Below are positions 1 to 12,788 of a DNA stretch of 64,000 nucleotides, piece by piece. Origin of the DNA: Ustilaginoidea virens (Eukaryota > Ascomycota > Sordariomycetes > Hypocreales > Clavicipitaceae); NCBI RefSeq assembly GCF_000687475.1, contig NC_057319.1, positions 1,984,001 through 2,048,000 on the forward strand, given 5' to 3'. The notes below the pieces were generated by a model. That model did not search any database and was not told where the DNA came from. It saw only the letters and a list, made by a program, of their open reading frames with translations. A program made the translations under genes and the position numbers. Every line of letters starts with the position of its first letter. Within the stretch, counting starts at the first letter, position 1.

Positions 1-487
1 TATATTACCTATAGGAACCCATGTAATATTAATAGAGCCTTTCTGGACTTCCTATTGCAACTAGTAATAATGAATATTAATGTGATGGAGCTAGGTTACG
101 AGTTTGAAAAACTCTTCCTTCAATAGGCGAATAGTCTGGATATTATCGCACTGAATAGTAGGGACATCCTATACCAAATAAAGCCTAACTTCCTTATAGA
201 GCCTGCGGAATGCGATAACCTCTTTCGCGGTATATAAAATCGCTAGTAATTTAGCCTCTGTAGATGATGTTGTCACTATATCCTGTTGACCAGCTTTATA
301 TACAATCGGGCCACTAAATAGCTTAATTATGTATCCTTATGAGCTGCGTTGGGATGTAATATCGTCAGCAAAAGATATATCTAAATATGCCTGTATTTCT
401 AGGTTATCGGCACTAAATTTAATAGCAGTGTTCTTCCACGTATAGCTATAGTCAAAGGCCTTTCTTACTGTACGCAAATAGTCTAGA
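1..487 (-). pseudogene. Element F copia-type pol, RNase H end (partial)
   Basis: The minus strand encodes the RNase H end of a Ty1/copia polyprotein. Visible pieces are a DISFADD-like segment, an STEAKLLA segment and QCDN, which correspond to the Asp/Glu/Asp core of copia RNase H. In-frame stops are present. The piece runs off the left edge, so the stop codon and 3' LTR of F are not in the window. Its upstream part resumes at 7,849 after element A1: the reading joins smoothly through ...QNPSLDYL... once A1 and one CTAGG copy are removed. This is a decayed gag-pol, not an expressed gene. Confidence 0.75.
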
Positions 488-492
488 CTAGG

Positions 493-1236
493 TATTGCAA
501 TTCTCAAGGTCACTATAAAAGCAGAGCCTTACTAGCTAGCTAGATGGCACAAGACTGTCTGCGACCTGTGAACTAATCTTAGTATAAATACTAGATTTTT
601 CACTAAGTCCTAAGACTATACAAGTGCTATAAAGCAGGGCAAGTGTAAAGGCAAGGCAAATATAAGATAACCAAAAACGCAGGGAAGGTGGAAGTTAAGA
701 GGCATGTAGTGCATTAACAGGTTCGATTGTGCTGCCCTTCTACTATCTAGAAAGAAGGGGAAAAGCTATCCTATATATACACGAAGGAGGGGTGGGCCCA
801 GGCATCCAAGGTAGCCAGTAAGAAAGCTCCCCGTAATGCTCGCTATGATACGTCAGCAACCCTGCTATATCCGACCTTTCTAACCACCCTAACCACCGCA
901 CTAGTAATTAGTCACCGCACTAGTAACTAACCACCACACTAGTGGACTAGCCACCACGCTAGTAGGCCACCACGCTAATTTAGCAATGCCACACCACGCT
1001 AGTAGGCCGCCACCACGCTAGTAGGCAACCACGCTAATTTAGCAATGCCACACCTTTTCAATAAGGCCTACCTTACTTGATATACAGTAAATAATCCACT
1101 GAAAATCCTTAAGGTAGAAGGCAAAGGCCTAAGGTAATACTACTATAAGTCCAAGAGGCGGTATAAGGGCCAGAAGGTTAGTAGGCCAGTAGGGCATAAG
1201 GCCAGCAGCCTAGTAGGCTACTATAGGATTTTAACA
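493..1236 (-). repeat. A1 3' LTR
   Basis: On the minus strand it reads TGTTAAAATCC... and ends ...GAATTGCAATA, 744 bp. It is almost identical to 7,100-7,843. The middle holds short tandem units around CTAGTGTGGTGG (here CCACCACGCTAG in reverse, about 885-1,050). The polypurine tract lies directly next to it at 1,237-1,244. Confidence 0.92.
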
Positions 1237-1357
1237 CCCCCTCTGATTAGCTACTGTAGTAGCAAGCTAATCGTATAAAGGATAGGGAAAGAAAATGCAG
1301 TAAAAAGTGCTAAGGAAAAACATAAGAAAAACCTTAGTAAAAGTAAGTTAGTATAAG

Positions 1358-4300
1358 TTAGCAGGCCCTAAGACCTAGTAACTCGCGGAACCTAGTAAAT
1401 TTAGGGCCCGGCAGTGGCTTCGTAAGACCGTTAGCAGGCATACTATTAGTAGGTAAATAGGTAATTTTAACCAAGCCCAGCTGGGCTTGCTCCCTAATAT
1501 ACCGGAATTTTAATAGCGTATGCTTAGTGCGAGCGTGCTGATTAGGGTCGTTAGAATTTGAAATGGAGCCCTGGTTATCGCAGTATAGCGGTATAGGGCG
1601 TAAAATATTAATTTCTAGCTCCTTATAAAGGTTAGAAAGCCACTATACCTCGCGGATAGTCTCAAGTAATGCATCAGATTTAGCTTCTAAAGTAGATAGT
1701 ACTACTAAAGAGGCTCGCTTAGAACGCTAGCTAATAGGACCACTATTAATAGTAGTCAGGAAGCCTCTAGTAGATTTAGAGGTTTCTTTATAGCTAGCAA
1801 AGTCGCTATCAGAATAAGCGGCTATAATAGGCTGTTGGTTGCTTTTAGTAGCACTAAAGCAAATAGCTAGGTTCTCAGTGCCTTTAAGGTAACTAAAGCT
1901 GCCTTTTGCAGCATTTAGATGCACATTAGTTGCTTTCGATATAAACCGAGAAAGGTATTAGATAGGAAATGCTAGGTCGGGCCTAGTTATCATCATAAGC
2001 TATATTATAGTGCCAGTAAGGCTCTGATAAAGGCTTTGATTAGTAGGGCTAAGATCTTTTCCACTAGATTCATTTAGAATCCCTGGTTAAAGTAGAATAA
2101 GCTGAGGTTTAGTATCCTGTAAGCCGAATTTAGCTAAAACCTCTACTATAAATTGGGCTTGGTGTAGCCACAATAGACCTTCCTTCCTATTTCGTATAAT
2201 CTGTACACCTAGGAAGAAGGAAGCTGGACCGCGGTCTTCTATAGTATAGACCTTATAGAATTTCCTTTTTAGCTGGTTAATATAAGTTATATTTGGACTA
2301 ACTAATAGGCAATCGTTAATATAGGTGACGATAAAGGTGCTGGTTTGCTTATTATAAAAAACGGCAGCATTAGAAGCTAAAGGTAAAAAACCTTCACTAG
2401 AAATCAGGTCTTTTAGCCGGTATTACTATTCGCGGGGTGCTTATTTTAGCCCGTATAGGGCCTTCTTTAGCAAGATAGCTTGCTTAATAGAAGGGTTAAA
2501 TCCAGCTTCTTTAAGTAAAGTTAGTAGCTATTGGCGCTATATATTAGACTAAAGCTTGTTATTAGTTAGTAGACTTTCCGTAAATTTAAGAAATCCGTTA
2601 GGGATATCTATATAAATAGTCTTAAAAAGTTCGCTATTTAGGAAGGCGCCTATAAAGTCGATCTACTCTATTTCCTAGTTATTATTAGCAGCTAAAGCTA
2701 GTATAACCCTTTAGGTGGGTGGGATAGAGGTAGAAGCATAAGTATGCTAGAAGTCCTTTCCTTCGACCTGCATAAAGCCCTTAATAACTAATCTAGCCTT
2801 ATATTTTATAGGCTGATTATTAGTATCCTTTTTAACCCGAAAAACAGGCCTATTGCGTATAATTTTCCTATCAATAGGAATGCTAGACTTAGGAATAAAC
2901 TGGAAAACTTTAGTATCCAAAAGCTGCTCGAATTCCTTAAATAGTGCCTTTATCTAAAGGTCTTTTTCTTTTTTAGGGTATTGTAGTATATCCTTCTAGC
3001 TATTAGGCGTACCATTAGGGGCCTTTTTAGCTAGCTTACGCTTAGCTGTATAGTAGGAATCCTATATTAGGTGGTATAAATCCTGATTAGGGAATAAGTC
3101 GGTAGGGCTAGTAGGGTCGGTAGGGCTAGCAGGTATAGCAGGGCCAGCAGGGCCAGCAGGGCCAGTAAGGTCGGCAGGAGTAAGGCTAGTAAGGATATCT
3201 ATAAGGTCATCCTTTGCAGTAGCCGGGGACTGTAATATAGGACGGTTATCTAAGGTAGGACGGTTATCCAAGGTAGCATTAGTATTAATAACGCTAGTAT
3301 TAGTAGGGTCCGGCATGCTTTCCAGGTCATCCGGTATAGCATTAGTATTAGTAATGCTAGTAAGGTTAGTAGAGTTAGTAGGGTTAGGAATGCTTTCTAG
3401 GTTATCTAGTAAAATAGCAGGTTCTCTACTAAATACCCCCTCTGAACCTGTATTTTGCCCTCTATAAAAGTCTCCTTCTAGGCCATTAGAAATAGGGCCT
3501 ATACCTTCATTTTAATGAATAAAGGTAATAAAAGTTGTTTTAGTAATAACCTTCTTCTTTAGAAGGTAGACTAGGTAAGTATTATTACCTAGAGTGGCAA
3601 GGAGCCTACCAGGCTCGGTACAGGGCGCTAATTTGCGGCTTTTTATACGCTTTTCGTATGGTATAAGTACTTCAATAGCTGCTCTAATGGCCCTAAGGTT
3701 AATAAGATCAGGGTAGTGCTCCGGCGTAATATGGTTATAATCCTTTAATAGCTCCTAATAGGGGCTAGAGGGTCTATTAGTAACAGCTGTTATATTTACT
3801 AGCATAATAACGCCAGTAATTACAGCAGACCAGAGGTTAGATAGAAGCCTTAACCAGGCTATAGTAGCACGTAGCCTATTAGCTATAACCCTAATAGACC
3901 GCTTAGCTAGGCCGTTTTGTTTGTGAATATAAGGGCAAGATGTATTAAAAGTTATACCCTGTTCGATAAGCCAATCACTAAGCATTTTGTTGATTTCATT
4001 TCCACTATTATAGTGGAATTCAATAGGCGTTTTACTATATCTGACCTGTAGGCTCTGTATAAAGCTCTGTAATGCTTTAAATATAATAGTGCCTTCCCTA
4101 TTAGGCAGTAAGTATAGCCAACGAAATCGGGATTTTCTGTCCACTAATATAAGGGCAACAGGTCGTTTGTTATATGGCATAGGTGATATAGCAAAAGTAT
4201 CACCTTCTATAATATCCAGGCATTTAGCTGGATTTGGAATCGCATCTTTAGAAGGTCTTTTAACCTTCTTAGCCTGTATACAGGCTAGATAGCGAAAATT

Positions 4301-6334
4301 AGCATCTTTAACCTTATTAAGGTTAGGAAGACTAGGGGTATTAGCACAAGTCTTTTTAAGTAGCTGAATACCTATATGCCCTAGCCGTATATGCCAAATG
4401 CCGGCTAACTGTAATAACTTCTGATATTCTGTATCAGCAGCTACAGGGGCAGGAGTAGGGCTAGTAGCTACTATGGGATTTTCGCTAGTCGTAATAGCGG
4501 GCTCTTCGCTAGTCGTAATAGCGGGAGAGTTGGTAGTAGGGCTAGTAGCCTCTACAGGTTCCTTACTAGTTGTAGTAGTAGGAATAGGGGTAATAGTGGT
4601 ATCCTCAGAATCACTATAATTAGCAGGGTTAGTAGGGCTGGGGACCTCTACTGTTATACTATTAGTAATAGTATAATGGCTGTAAGGTTGATGCAGTAGT
4701 GGTGTGTCTATTCCTTTTTGTGGAAGGAAAAAGCCGTATTTTTCAAAGTTAAAAATGCCGATGCATTTACGGCTTGCTGACCAAAACTGATTTTTAATTA
4801 ATACCCCTTTAGCGGCATAGTGCTTTACACCGCTAATAATATTAATATCTAAGGTAGGAATATATAGGGCATTCTTAAGCTCTATAATACCCTATTTGGT
4901 GGGATTAACGCCCTGTAGCATAGTAAATCGTGCCGTGCCCCAACCAGTAGGGGAAATAGGGCTACTACCAGTAGTAATAATAGGCTTATTATCCTTCTTA
5001 AAGTGGTGAAAAGTGGTGAAATGCTTCTTATTATTAACAATATGACAAGTGGAGCCTGTATCGTAAAGGAGGGCATCCTTAGGGGTCCTACTGCCTGATT
5101 TAGCACTATAGCTTATATCAGTAGATATAGATGAAGAAGAATAAGATATATTAATATCCTGAGTATTATAGTTGCCTATAATAAAAGCCTTAATATCTTG
5201 CTGTTTGCTGTAGTCCTGTTTTTTCTTCTGTTGCTATTTCTTTTTCCTATTATTAGTAGAATTATTCTTGCTATTATTATTAGTAGAAGCGGCATTAGCA
5301 GACTCTTTATTCTTAGAGTCTTTAGAAGCCTTGAGCTGCTTAGGGTTATTATTAGCAGCTACCTTATTAGACCCTTTAGAATGCTATTCTTTTAGTAGGT
5401 CAACTATAAAATACTGGAGGTTAAATTTGCTGCTGTTAATAATACCTTGGGCGCTATAAGCCTTAATTATAGAGTGTTGGCGTTCAGTCTAGCGGGTAAA
5501 TACCCCCTCTATAGCCTAAAGATACTGGTTAATTTGGTCAAAAGAGTCGATCTTAGAACCTAGGATTCTGAGGCGAGATATATAGCTGTTAAATTTGCTG
5601 TTAAAAGCCTCTAAAGTGCCTTTATAACCGGTAAATGTAAGGGTGTGAAATGTAGGGTATAAGTGTGCCCGCTATACTTCTGGTGAGTGGCAGTACTGGG
5701 CCACCAGTAAAAGGTAGGCTTCCTCTGGGTTATTACACCAGTCTATAGCCTCTGCAGCTTTTTCACTACAGCTATTCTTTAGCATTAGTAGTAAAAGTGC
5801 CTGCTTAGACTCATTAAAGTGCCTTACTATAGAGGGGTCGTTGATAAAATTAGCTATTTTAAAGGCCCTGAGTTGTATTATAAGGGCCTGCTTCCATTGG
5901 TCGAAATTATAGGGGCTTTTTAGCTTTTGGGACTCCTTAAAGCGGTTGGCAGTCTTAGCTAATTCCTTAATAGCCCCATCACTAATTTGGTTGGTGATAA
6001 TTATTAGTGGCGTTGTATAAATAGGCTCTTTACCTTTATATTTTATAGGAGTAGAAGGTTGGTCGATTTCCATAACGTTAGCTTTACTATCATCATCTTT
6101 AGTGGTAGTCTTAGTGGAAGGTCCAGCTTCAGTGGCTTTAGTAGGCTTCTTATTAGTAGCCTGGGTAGCCTGGGTGTCGTTATTTTGCCTACTAACTAGG
6201 CCCTGTATAAGGTCAGTTAGTATATTCATCTGGGATTTTATATCGTCTATATCTAGCTGTAGCTGTGCATTAGTATTAACTTTAGTATCGGATTTAGGGA
6301 CCTTATAGGATCCTGACTCTGCCATAGTGGGCAA
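1358..6334 (-). pseudogene. A1 gag-pol polyprotein (Ty1/copia), RIP-damaged
   Basis: A single frame of 4,977 bp (1,658 codons plus stop) from ATG at 6,334, with a second ATG at 6,325 matching the A3 start, to TAA at 1,358-1,360. Domain order: gag (5,300-6,334) with a copia-type capsid segment, including a WKQALIIQLRAF-like helix and AYLLLVAQY; aspartic protease; pre-integrase zinc region (about 4,260-4,420); DDE integrase (3,500-4,210); a proline-rich tandem linker (about 3,105-3,170); RVT_2 reverse transcriptase (about 2,200-3,000); RNase H (about 1,400-1,950). The second integrase catalytic Asp is Asn (HYNSGNE). Multiple TAG/TAA codons stand at former CAG/CAA. The frame length remains a multiple of three, so damage is mostly substitutions. 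A functional product is not expected. Confidence 0.9.
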
Positions 6335-6610
6335 AAAGGGTTTAAAAATCCGTTGAAAAATGGTGCTGATAGTTGTAAAAATAGAGGAATAACTAGCTAA
6401 ATAGCTAGCAAAATAGTCGAATAACTGGTAAAATAATCGAGTAACTAGCTAGACAGCTAGTAAATATAGTGGCTAGTAGCCTACTATAAAAGGTAACCGC
6501 AGAATATAGCGGCAGGTCTCAATATAAAAAAGTACGGATGCCGTAGGCGTTGTGCAAGTCCGTATTATAGCGTTGGTATTTAAGGTGCTTATATGGTGCC
6601 GTAATATAAA

Positions 6611-6680
6611 GGTGCCGTAAGTGCCGTAGGTGCCGTAGGTGCCGTGGGTGCCGTGGGTGCTATAGGTGCTGTAATATAAA
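6611..6680 (-). repeat. A1 leader minisatellite, 9-bp unit TACGGCACC
   Basis: Tandem GGTGCCGTA units (TACGGCACC on the element's sense strand) lie in the 5' untranslated leader between primer site and gag. The same array occurs in A2 (about 23,755-23,865) and A3 (about 55,855-55,960) with different copy numbers. The frame reading Gly-Thr-Tyr is a by-product of the repeat. Confidence 0.8.
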
Positions 6681-7084
6681 AGGTGCCGTAAATGCTGTAC
6701 CAAAAGTGCTATAAGTGGAAGAGTATAACAGGTGCCGTACAGTGCAGTAGGTGTCGTACACTAGGTGCAAAGGTGTTATATAGTGGTATAGTATGGTAGA
6801 TATCACACTATAAAATCCGTAGGTGCCGTAGGTTACGCCGAAAATAACGTAAGGTTACGCTAAAAGTGCCGTGAGGTTACGCTGTAAGTTGCCGTTAGGT
6901 ATGCCGTTGATTGCCGCAGGGTAATACCGTAGGTAATAAGGGTAAGCTAAAGGTGATAATAGGTAAGCCGAAGTTAATAAGGGTAAGCCGAAGATACTAA
7001 AGGATAGCTATATTAGTAGTACTAATAAGCAAAAGAGACTAAGGGGTGAACACAAAAAGGTAGGGTTAAAATAAAGAAGTAAAA

Positions 7085-7099
7085 CCCGGGCTTATAACC
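7085..7099 (-). other. A1 primer-binding site (initiator tRNA-Met anticodon arm)
   Basis: The minus strand reads GGTTATAAGCCCGGG, starting immediately after the 5' LTR. It is the A3 site GGTTATGAGCCCGGG with one G-to-A change. The complement contains GGGCTCATAACC, the anticodon arm of fungal initiator tRNA-Met, as used by the half-tRNA priming known for Drosophila copia. Confidence 0.8.
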
Positions 7100-7843
7100 T
7101 ATTGTAATTCTTAAGGTCACTATAAAAGCAGAGCCTTACTAGCTAGCTAGATGGCATAAGACTGTCTGCGACCTGTGAACTAATCTTAGTATAAATACTA
7201 GATTTTTCACTAAGTCCTAAGACTATACAAGTGCTATAAAGCAGGGCAAGTGTAAAGGCAAGGCAAATATAAGATAACCAAAAACGCAGGGAAGGTGGAA
7301 GTTAAGAGGCATGTAGTGTATTAACAGGTTCGATTGTGCTGCCTTTCTACTATCTAGAAAGAAGGGGAAAAGCTATCCTATATATATACGAAGGAGGGGT
7401 GGGCCCAGGCATCCAAGGTAGCCAGTAAGAAAGCTCCCCGTAATGCTCGCTATGATACGTCAGCAACCCCGCTATATCCGACCTTTCCAACCACCCTAAC
7501 CACCGCACTAGTAATTAGTCACCGCACTAGTAATTAACCACCACACTAGTGGACTAGCCACCACGCTAGTAGGCCACCACGCTAATTTAGCAATGCCACA
7601 CCACGCTAGTAGGCCGCCACCACGCTAGTAGGCAACCACGCTAATTTAGCAATGCCACACCTTTTCAACAAGGCCTACCTTACTTGATATACAGTAAATA
7701 ATCCACTGAAAATCCTTAAGGTAGAAGGCAAAGGCCTAAGGTAATACTACCATAAGTCCAAGAGGCGGTATAAGGGCCAGAAGGTTAGTAGGCCAGTAGG
7801 GCATAAGGCCAGCAGCCTAGTAGGCTACTATAGGATTTTAACA
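7100..7843 (-). repeat. A1 5' LTR
   Basis: 744 bp, the same length as the 3' LTR, with only scattered differences visible. TSD CTAGG follows at 7,844-7,848. Confidence 0.92.
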
Positions 7844-7848
7844 CTAGG

Positions 7849-10800
7849 ATTTTAAAGGAAGCGGGAAAGCTGCGATCCGATATAGCCCAGTTTAGGCCTA
7901 GTAATCATAATCGGATACACTAATAATCCTACCATTAACTAGTATCGCTAGGTATCATTAGGTTTAGCCATTCCATTATACTTCTTAAGTCTTACGGTAT
8001 TTAATGGGTGCTTAAGGGGTTCCTTTCTATTAAAGGAGGTAAAGTTATATTTAATCGTAAGCTTATCGAAGTACGCCCTCTAGGTAAGCTATAGCTTCCC
8101 TTCTGTATAATCGCGAAGAACCTTAATAGCTAAGAACTAATATAGCTCGCTGAGGTCCTTAATCTTAAAAGCGCCTATTAGCGCAGTATAAAATAACTTA
8201 AATGCCTTTGCCTGTAACTTATAATATAGGACGACTAGGTTATCTATATAGAAGAATACGATAAGGGCATTATCAATAAAGATATAGGGGTCCTTGTAGA
8301 CCTATATAAAGCCCCTTTCTATTAGGAATCATAATAGCTCCTTGAACTATAGTAATAGCGACCTTCGAAGCCTATAGAGGGCATATAATAGCTTAATATA
8401 CGAATAACTATTGTGAAATCTATTAGGCTGCTTGCAATAGATAGTCTCGTTAAGTAGTATATTTAGGAAGGCTGTGACGAAGTCGTATTAGTGTATATCT
8501 AGGTTAAAATAATATATTAGGGCTATTAGGAGGCGAAAAGTGTATACCGCAAGCGCAGTAGCCTAGGTATCACGAAGGTCGAAAGGTTATTAATTACTAT
8601 AAATATATAATCGGGCCTTATAACCGGTAAGGAAGCCATTTTGGTCCTATTTGTAGGCGAATACCTACTTTAGGTCTAATAGCTTAATCTTAAGGTCTAT
8701 AGATGAATTATTTTGACGAATAATATACCTAATCTCCCCATTAGTAATCTTACTGTATTTTTCCTTAGCGGTAGTAATAAATTCCTCGCGCTTAGGATGC
8801 TTTTAAAGCTCTCTCTATATCGTTGGCTCTTTAGGCATATTTATAATATAAAGGGCTTCTATTATAGCTAACGGCTTTATTATTGCTGCCGTAAAGACCT
8901 TATGATCCTTCCTTTCAATATTATCAACCCTAATATAGAATATATTATCGAGGGGAGGCATTAGCTTAGTCTGATCGTTTAGCTCGGGCGAAAATAGCGG
9001 TAATAGAAGTAATACTTAAGCGATCGACTCTTTAGGGTAGTCTATAACCTTTAAATTAATAGCGGTAGGTTAAGGGGCATTATTAATAGCCTTAATCGCA
9101 TTAATTAGCATAATGCCCTAATCGATAGCCTTATTTATACCCTATTTAGGGGCAACCTCGTTAGTAAAGGGGTTCTTAATTAGATTCCCCGATGTAATAA
9201 GCTTGAAGTTATTAATAATAGGGGTTTCCTTAACGTTACTAATGAAGGTATTAAGGTCCTCCCTCTATTTAGCTAGTATTGGCAATTAGTCCTTATCTTT
9301 ATAGAAGATCGTCTTATCAAATGTAATATAGCTCGAATTAAACTAATAGCTTCTCTTTAACGAAGGTACCTAAATTAGGTATTAGGTAGTAAAGATATAT
9401 CCTGCTAAGTAGCCGATATAAGCCCTCTGATTAAGCTTTAGACTAGCGTATAATATCTTATCCCTCGTCATTATATAGGCCTTATATCTGTAAGCGCGAA
9501 GGTAGTGAATTTGAGGGCGTATATCTTCTGGTAGATATCCTTAGGTAGGCCGATTCTATTAAAGCTAAAATTGAAAGATTTAGAATAGTAATTTCTAACT
9601 ATCGTAAGGTCTTCCCGATTTTCTAGGCATACGATTCAATAGGTAAACCGCTACTTCTGCTATAATAGGCTATAATTCCTTGGGAAATCCTATTTAAGTA
9701 CTTAAAAGCGATATCTTTATCTTTAATACCCCCCTAGAACGTTTAGTATAACCGTTCTAATATTAGTGATTAGGGCTTAATAACCAAAGTATAATGCCTT
9801 TCTGCTTAGCTTCTTCCCGACTTCGTAATATCTAGAGTGCTATTTCGTTATTAGAGATAACTATCGCGATTTTTATATTATATAGGCATAGAACCTAATA
9901 CTTAAAGGTTAGCTAATAACCCGGAAGGTCTGATTTCCTAGGTATCGTAAATATTAATCTTATTCCTATAAATCGGCAGGTGAATAACGCAATATATTTA
10001 TCACTATTAAAAGCAGGTGACTATACGAAAAGGTTAAAAGATATAACCTTAAAGGGTTCCTAAGGCATTAATGCCTCTTATGTGTATCGTGAAATCTACT
10101 GCGTAATTTTCATACTGCTATAAACCTTATAATCCGATTTTGCCTACTTAGGAGGCATATTTAATATATCCTTAAAGATATGATCTATTAGATCCCTTCC
10201 TAGGTACCCAAATCGGGCGTGCTATATAGTATAAGGTGTTTTTATTAAAATCTTTAGTTGGCGACTATCTCTTTAAGCCAAATAGGCATATTGAGGCTTT
10301 TCTTCTTTGAAATTCTAAGCCTTTATAAGAAATTCGCTTGCAGGCATATTATTTCCGCCTACCTAATATAGAATATAAGGTTTCTCTTTAATTCGGCGGA
10401 TCTAAAAGATATTTTTTTATATTCTTCCTTTCCTAAGGTAAATTCTATCCGTCTTAGTATTCTAATATAATCCTTTCTTCTTTATTAATAATTCGGAAAG
10501 AATATTAATGAATATCCCTAGAACGTATAAAATATTAATAAAGGTAATGATTTGTCTATCTTCTAGCACGATTTAAACGGTTCTAATACTTTAGACCCTA
10601 ATAGTGCCTAATACACCTCGAATATACTAATTGATAGCCTTATTAATATATAGAAACTACTTTTCGTCGTTGAATATATATGCTATTATACTAGTATCCA
10701 CGATAATATATGCCTATAAAGCGGGAGACTTGTTAGAAAAGGACTTAGTGGAAATACCTTTTGCGGTAAAGGCCTGCTTCTCTTTTTCTTTTCCCTTCGA

Positions 10801-12042
10801 TTTAGTCGAGTTATTTTTATTATTATCATTATCGTTATTATATATATCTTAGAAGGCCTTAAATATAGCTTATACTTCTTTATTTTCCTACTTTATCTTT
10901 ACTATTGCGGCCTTCTTAATTTCCTTCTGAATCCTTAAGTGGAATTTATTAGGCGCTAAAGAAAGAATAAGAGCCTAATAGCTCTTATAATGCGGTCCCT
11001 TCTTTTTGATATATAGTTGCTTATAGTATTTGTAGGGTATTGATTCTGATGATAGTTCCTTTAAAGCTAAAGCTAAAGCTATACCAGTAGTATTCCCAGG
11101 GGCGGCAGCAGCCTTTAACGAAGGCTTTCCTTTAATAGCAAATATAGTATACTTCCCTTTAGTAGTAATATTCCTTTTTTCTTAAAGCTCTACCTACTGC
11201 CTTGCATCTTTAATAATCTTACGAAAGTCAATATATTGCCTTTGCTTTTCGGCCCTAGTAATTTCCCGATCGATATTATCCTGAATGCTAGGATACTTCT
11301 GAGAGAGGGCTTTCGCTAATATATTAGCAGGCTTATTCCCTAATAGGAGGATTAAGCCACTTTGTTCTAATCGGTCGTAAATAGTTAATACTTTACTAAG
11401 CTATTCTAAAACGTTATATTTGTTGAGATTCCATTCTATGACCTGAACGAAGCGCTATATAATATGCTTGGTAATAGCAGTCTTTACCGGCTGCATGCGT
11501 TTAACTAGGATATATAATTTATCCCTTATTATCGACCTTATCGCTATTATCTATTTAAATTCCGGGCCGAAGGTTATATTAAACCACTCTGCATATTTAG
11601 AAAAGGCCTATTCTAGCTTAATATAATCGTGCCAATCGTTTCTTAATAAGTTATTAATGTAATTAACCTATTCGTTAGGGCCTAGGCCGTCCGGGATTTA
11701 TCTCCATTTAAAATAGTTATTCGGGTCTTCTAGCTGTTAGTCTGGCTGTGAATAGCTTTGCGTTACTCTAGATACTACTTTTGACGCCGAGGCTGCCCTA
11801 GTATTGCTAGAAGGACTACTTTCCGTTAGTGTCTCTTCCGCCTATAATACCAGAACAGGTCGATACAGTCGGAGCGAAATATCCTTAGGTTTATTAAGGA
11901 TTATCGCTTGATCAGGATCAATAAGATCCTATACCTTCCTTACCTAAGCCTCACTCTGAATATAATTATACTAGATATCCCACTCGTATCGGGATATTAG
12001 AATATATATAGGTTTGTTATAATTAACCGTATCGGCACCCAT
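7849..12042 (-). pseudogene. Element F copia-type gag-pol, heavily decayed
   Basis: The minus strand carries a copia polyprotein remnant beginning near ATG 12,042 (MGADTVNYNKP...) and continuing into 1-487 beyond A1. The gag part (about 10,900-12,042) has conserved-looking stretches such as NWHDYIKLE-like and FNITFGPEF. A Lys-rich linker, protease and integrase region follow. The reverse transcriptase near 8,220-8,250 shows FFYIDNLVV, a decayed YVDD catalytic box. Stops are frequent, mostly TAG/TAA. The F coding region is clearly more degraded than A1, consistent with greater age. The domain limits between gag, integrase and RT are approximate. Confidence 0.75.
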
Positions 12043-12089
12043 CTTTACTATCTGCAATGTTCTGGGCACGAAAGGCTGATTATCTGACT

Positions 12090-12553
12090 AAATAGATCAA
12101 TCACAGATAAAGTTAAACCACGAAAAAGTATCGCGATCTTCCGAATAGCTTCCTTTTTATTGTAGGAGGCCACACAAGTATAACAGCAATACGAGGTTTC
12201 AATAGATCTAGTAGGAATCCACTATCACACCTCAATAGATATCCGAGGAGAGCGGTAACTATAGCACAATCTTAGATATCGAACGATATAGTGCTGTGGC
12301 ACCTAACAAAAGGATGAGAATGAGGTTATTGTGTTATTTTCACAATTGCTACTATGTCAGGAAGCAGGGAGAGAAAGCGGTCTATTGTAAAGGGTTGACC
12401 TGCCCTGTCTCAACAGTACTCAGGTCACCAGCTATTTATAGTAGGCACGGGGGTAACCCTAAGGGGCTACTGTTCCCTCGGTTATATGTGCCACATTCGT
12501 ATCCGGATATTCCCGACACATGTGATGATCCACCGGTATCCCCGCCGACAACA
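12090..12553 (-). repeat. Element F 5' LTR
   Basis: On the minus strand it starts TGTTGTCGGCGGGG at 12,553, directly against an A-type LTR piece. The inner boundary is not certain and lies between about 12,058 and 12,180. The segment is much less AT-rich than the F coding region. The open frame at 12,296-12,586 lies wholly inside it and is not a gene. Confidence 0.55.
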
Positions 12554-12788
12554 ATCGAGTCTGTTAATGCACTATATGTCTCTTAACTTCTTACCTTCCC
12601 TGCGTTTTCTGGTTATCTTATATTTGCCTTGCCTTTACACTTGCCCTGCTTTATAGCACTTGTATAGTCTTAGGACTTGGTGAAAAATCTAGTATTATAC
12701 TAAGATTAGTTCACAGGTCGCAGACAGTCTCGTGCCATCTAGCTAGCTAGTAAGGCTTTGCTTTATAGTGACCTTTAGAATTGCAATA
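12554..12788 (+). repeat. 3' 235 bp of a family A LTR, interrupted by F
   Basis: From ATCGAGTCTGTTAATGC to GAATTGCAATA this matches the last third of the A LTR (compare 55,216-55,449). Its left part is missing because element F sits there. The rest should lie left of the window, beyond F's other LTR. Whether it is a solo LTR or the 3' LTR of an element cannot be seen. Confidence 0.85.

Larger units (their letters stand above)
493..7843 (-). mobile_element. A1: full-length family A copia-type retrotransposon
   Basis: A complete 7,351-bp LTR element on the minus strand, inserted in element F. Two 744-bp LTRs (493-1,236 and 7,100-7,843) bracket gag-pol. The TSD is CTAGG (488-492 and 7,844-7,848). 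A polypurine tract AGAGGGGG (minus strand, 1,237-1,244) abuts the 3' LTR and a primer site abuts the 5' LTR. It is the only family A copy here that retains the gag capsid segment, so it represents the complete family structure. The coding region carries several stop codons. Confidence 0.93.

Noticed and set aside
10631..10852. 73-codon plus-strand open frame
   Set aside because: Antisense to the Lys-rich part of F gag; no features of its own.
12296..12586. 96-codon open frame, plus strand
   Set aside because: It lies within the F 5' LTR and ends in the adjoining A LTR; no domain, and position explains it.
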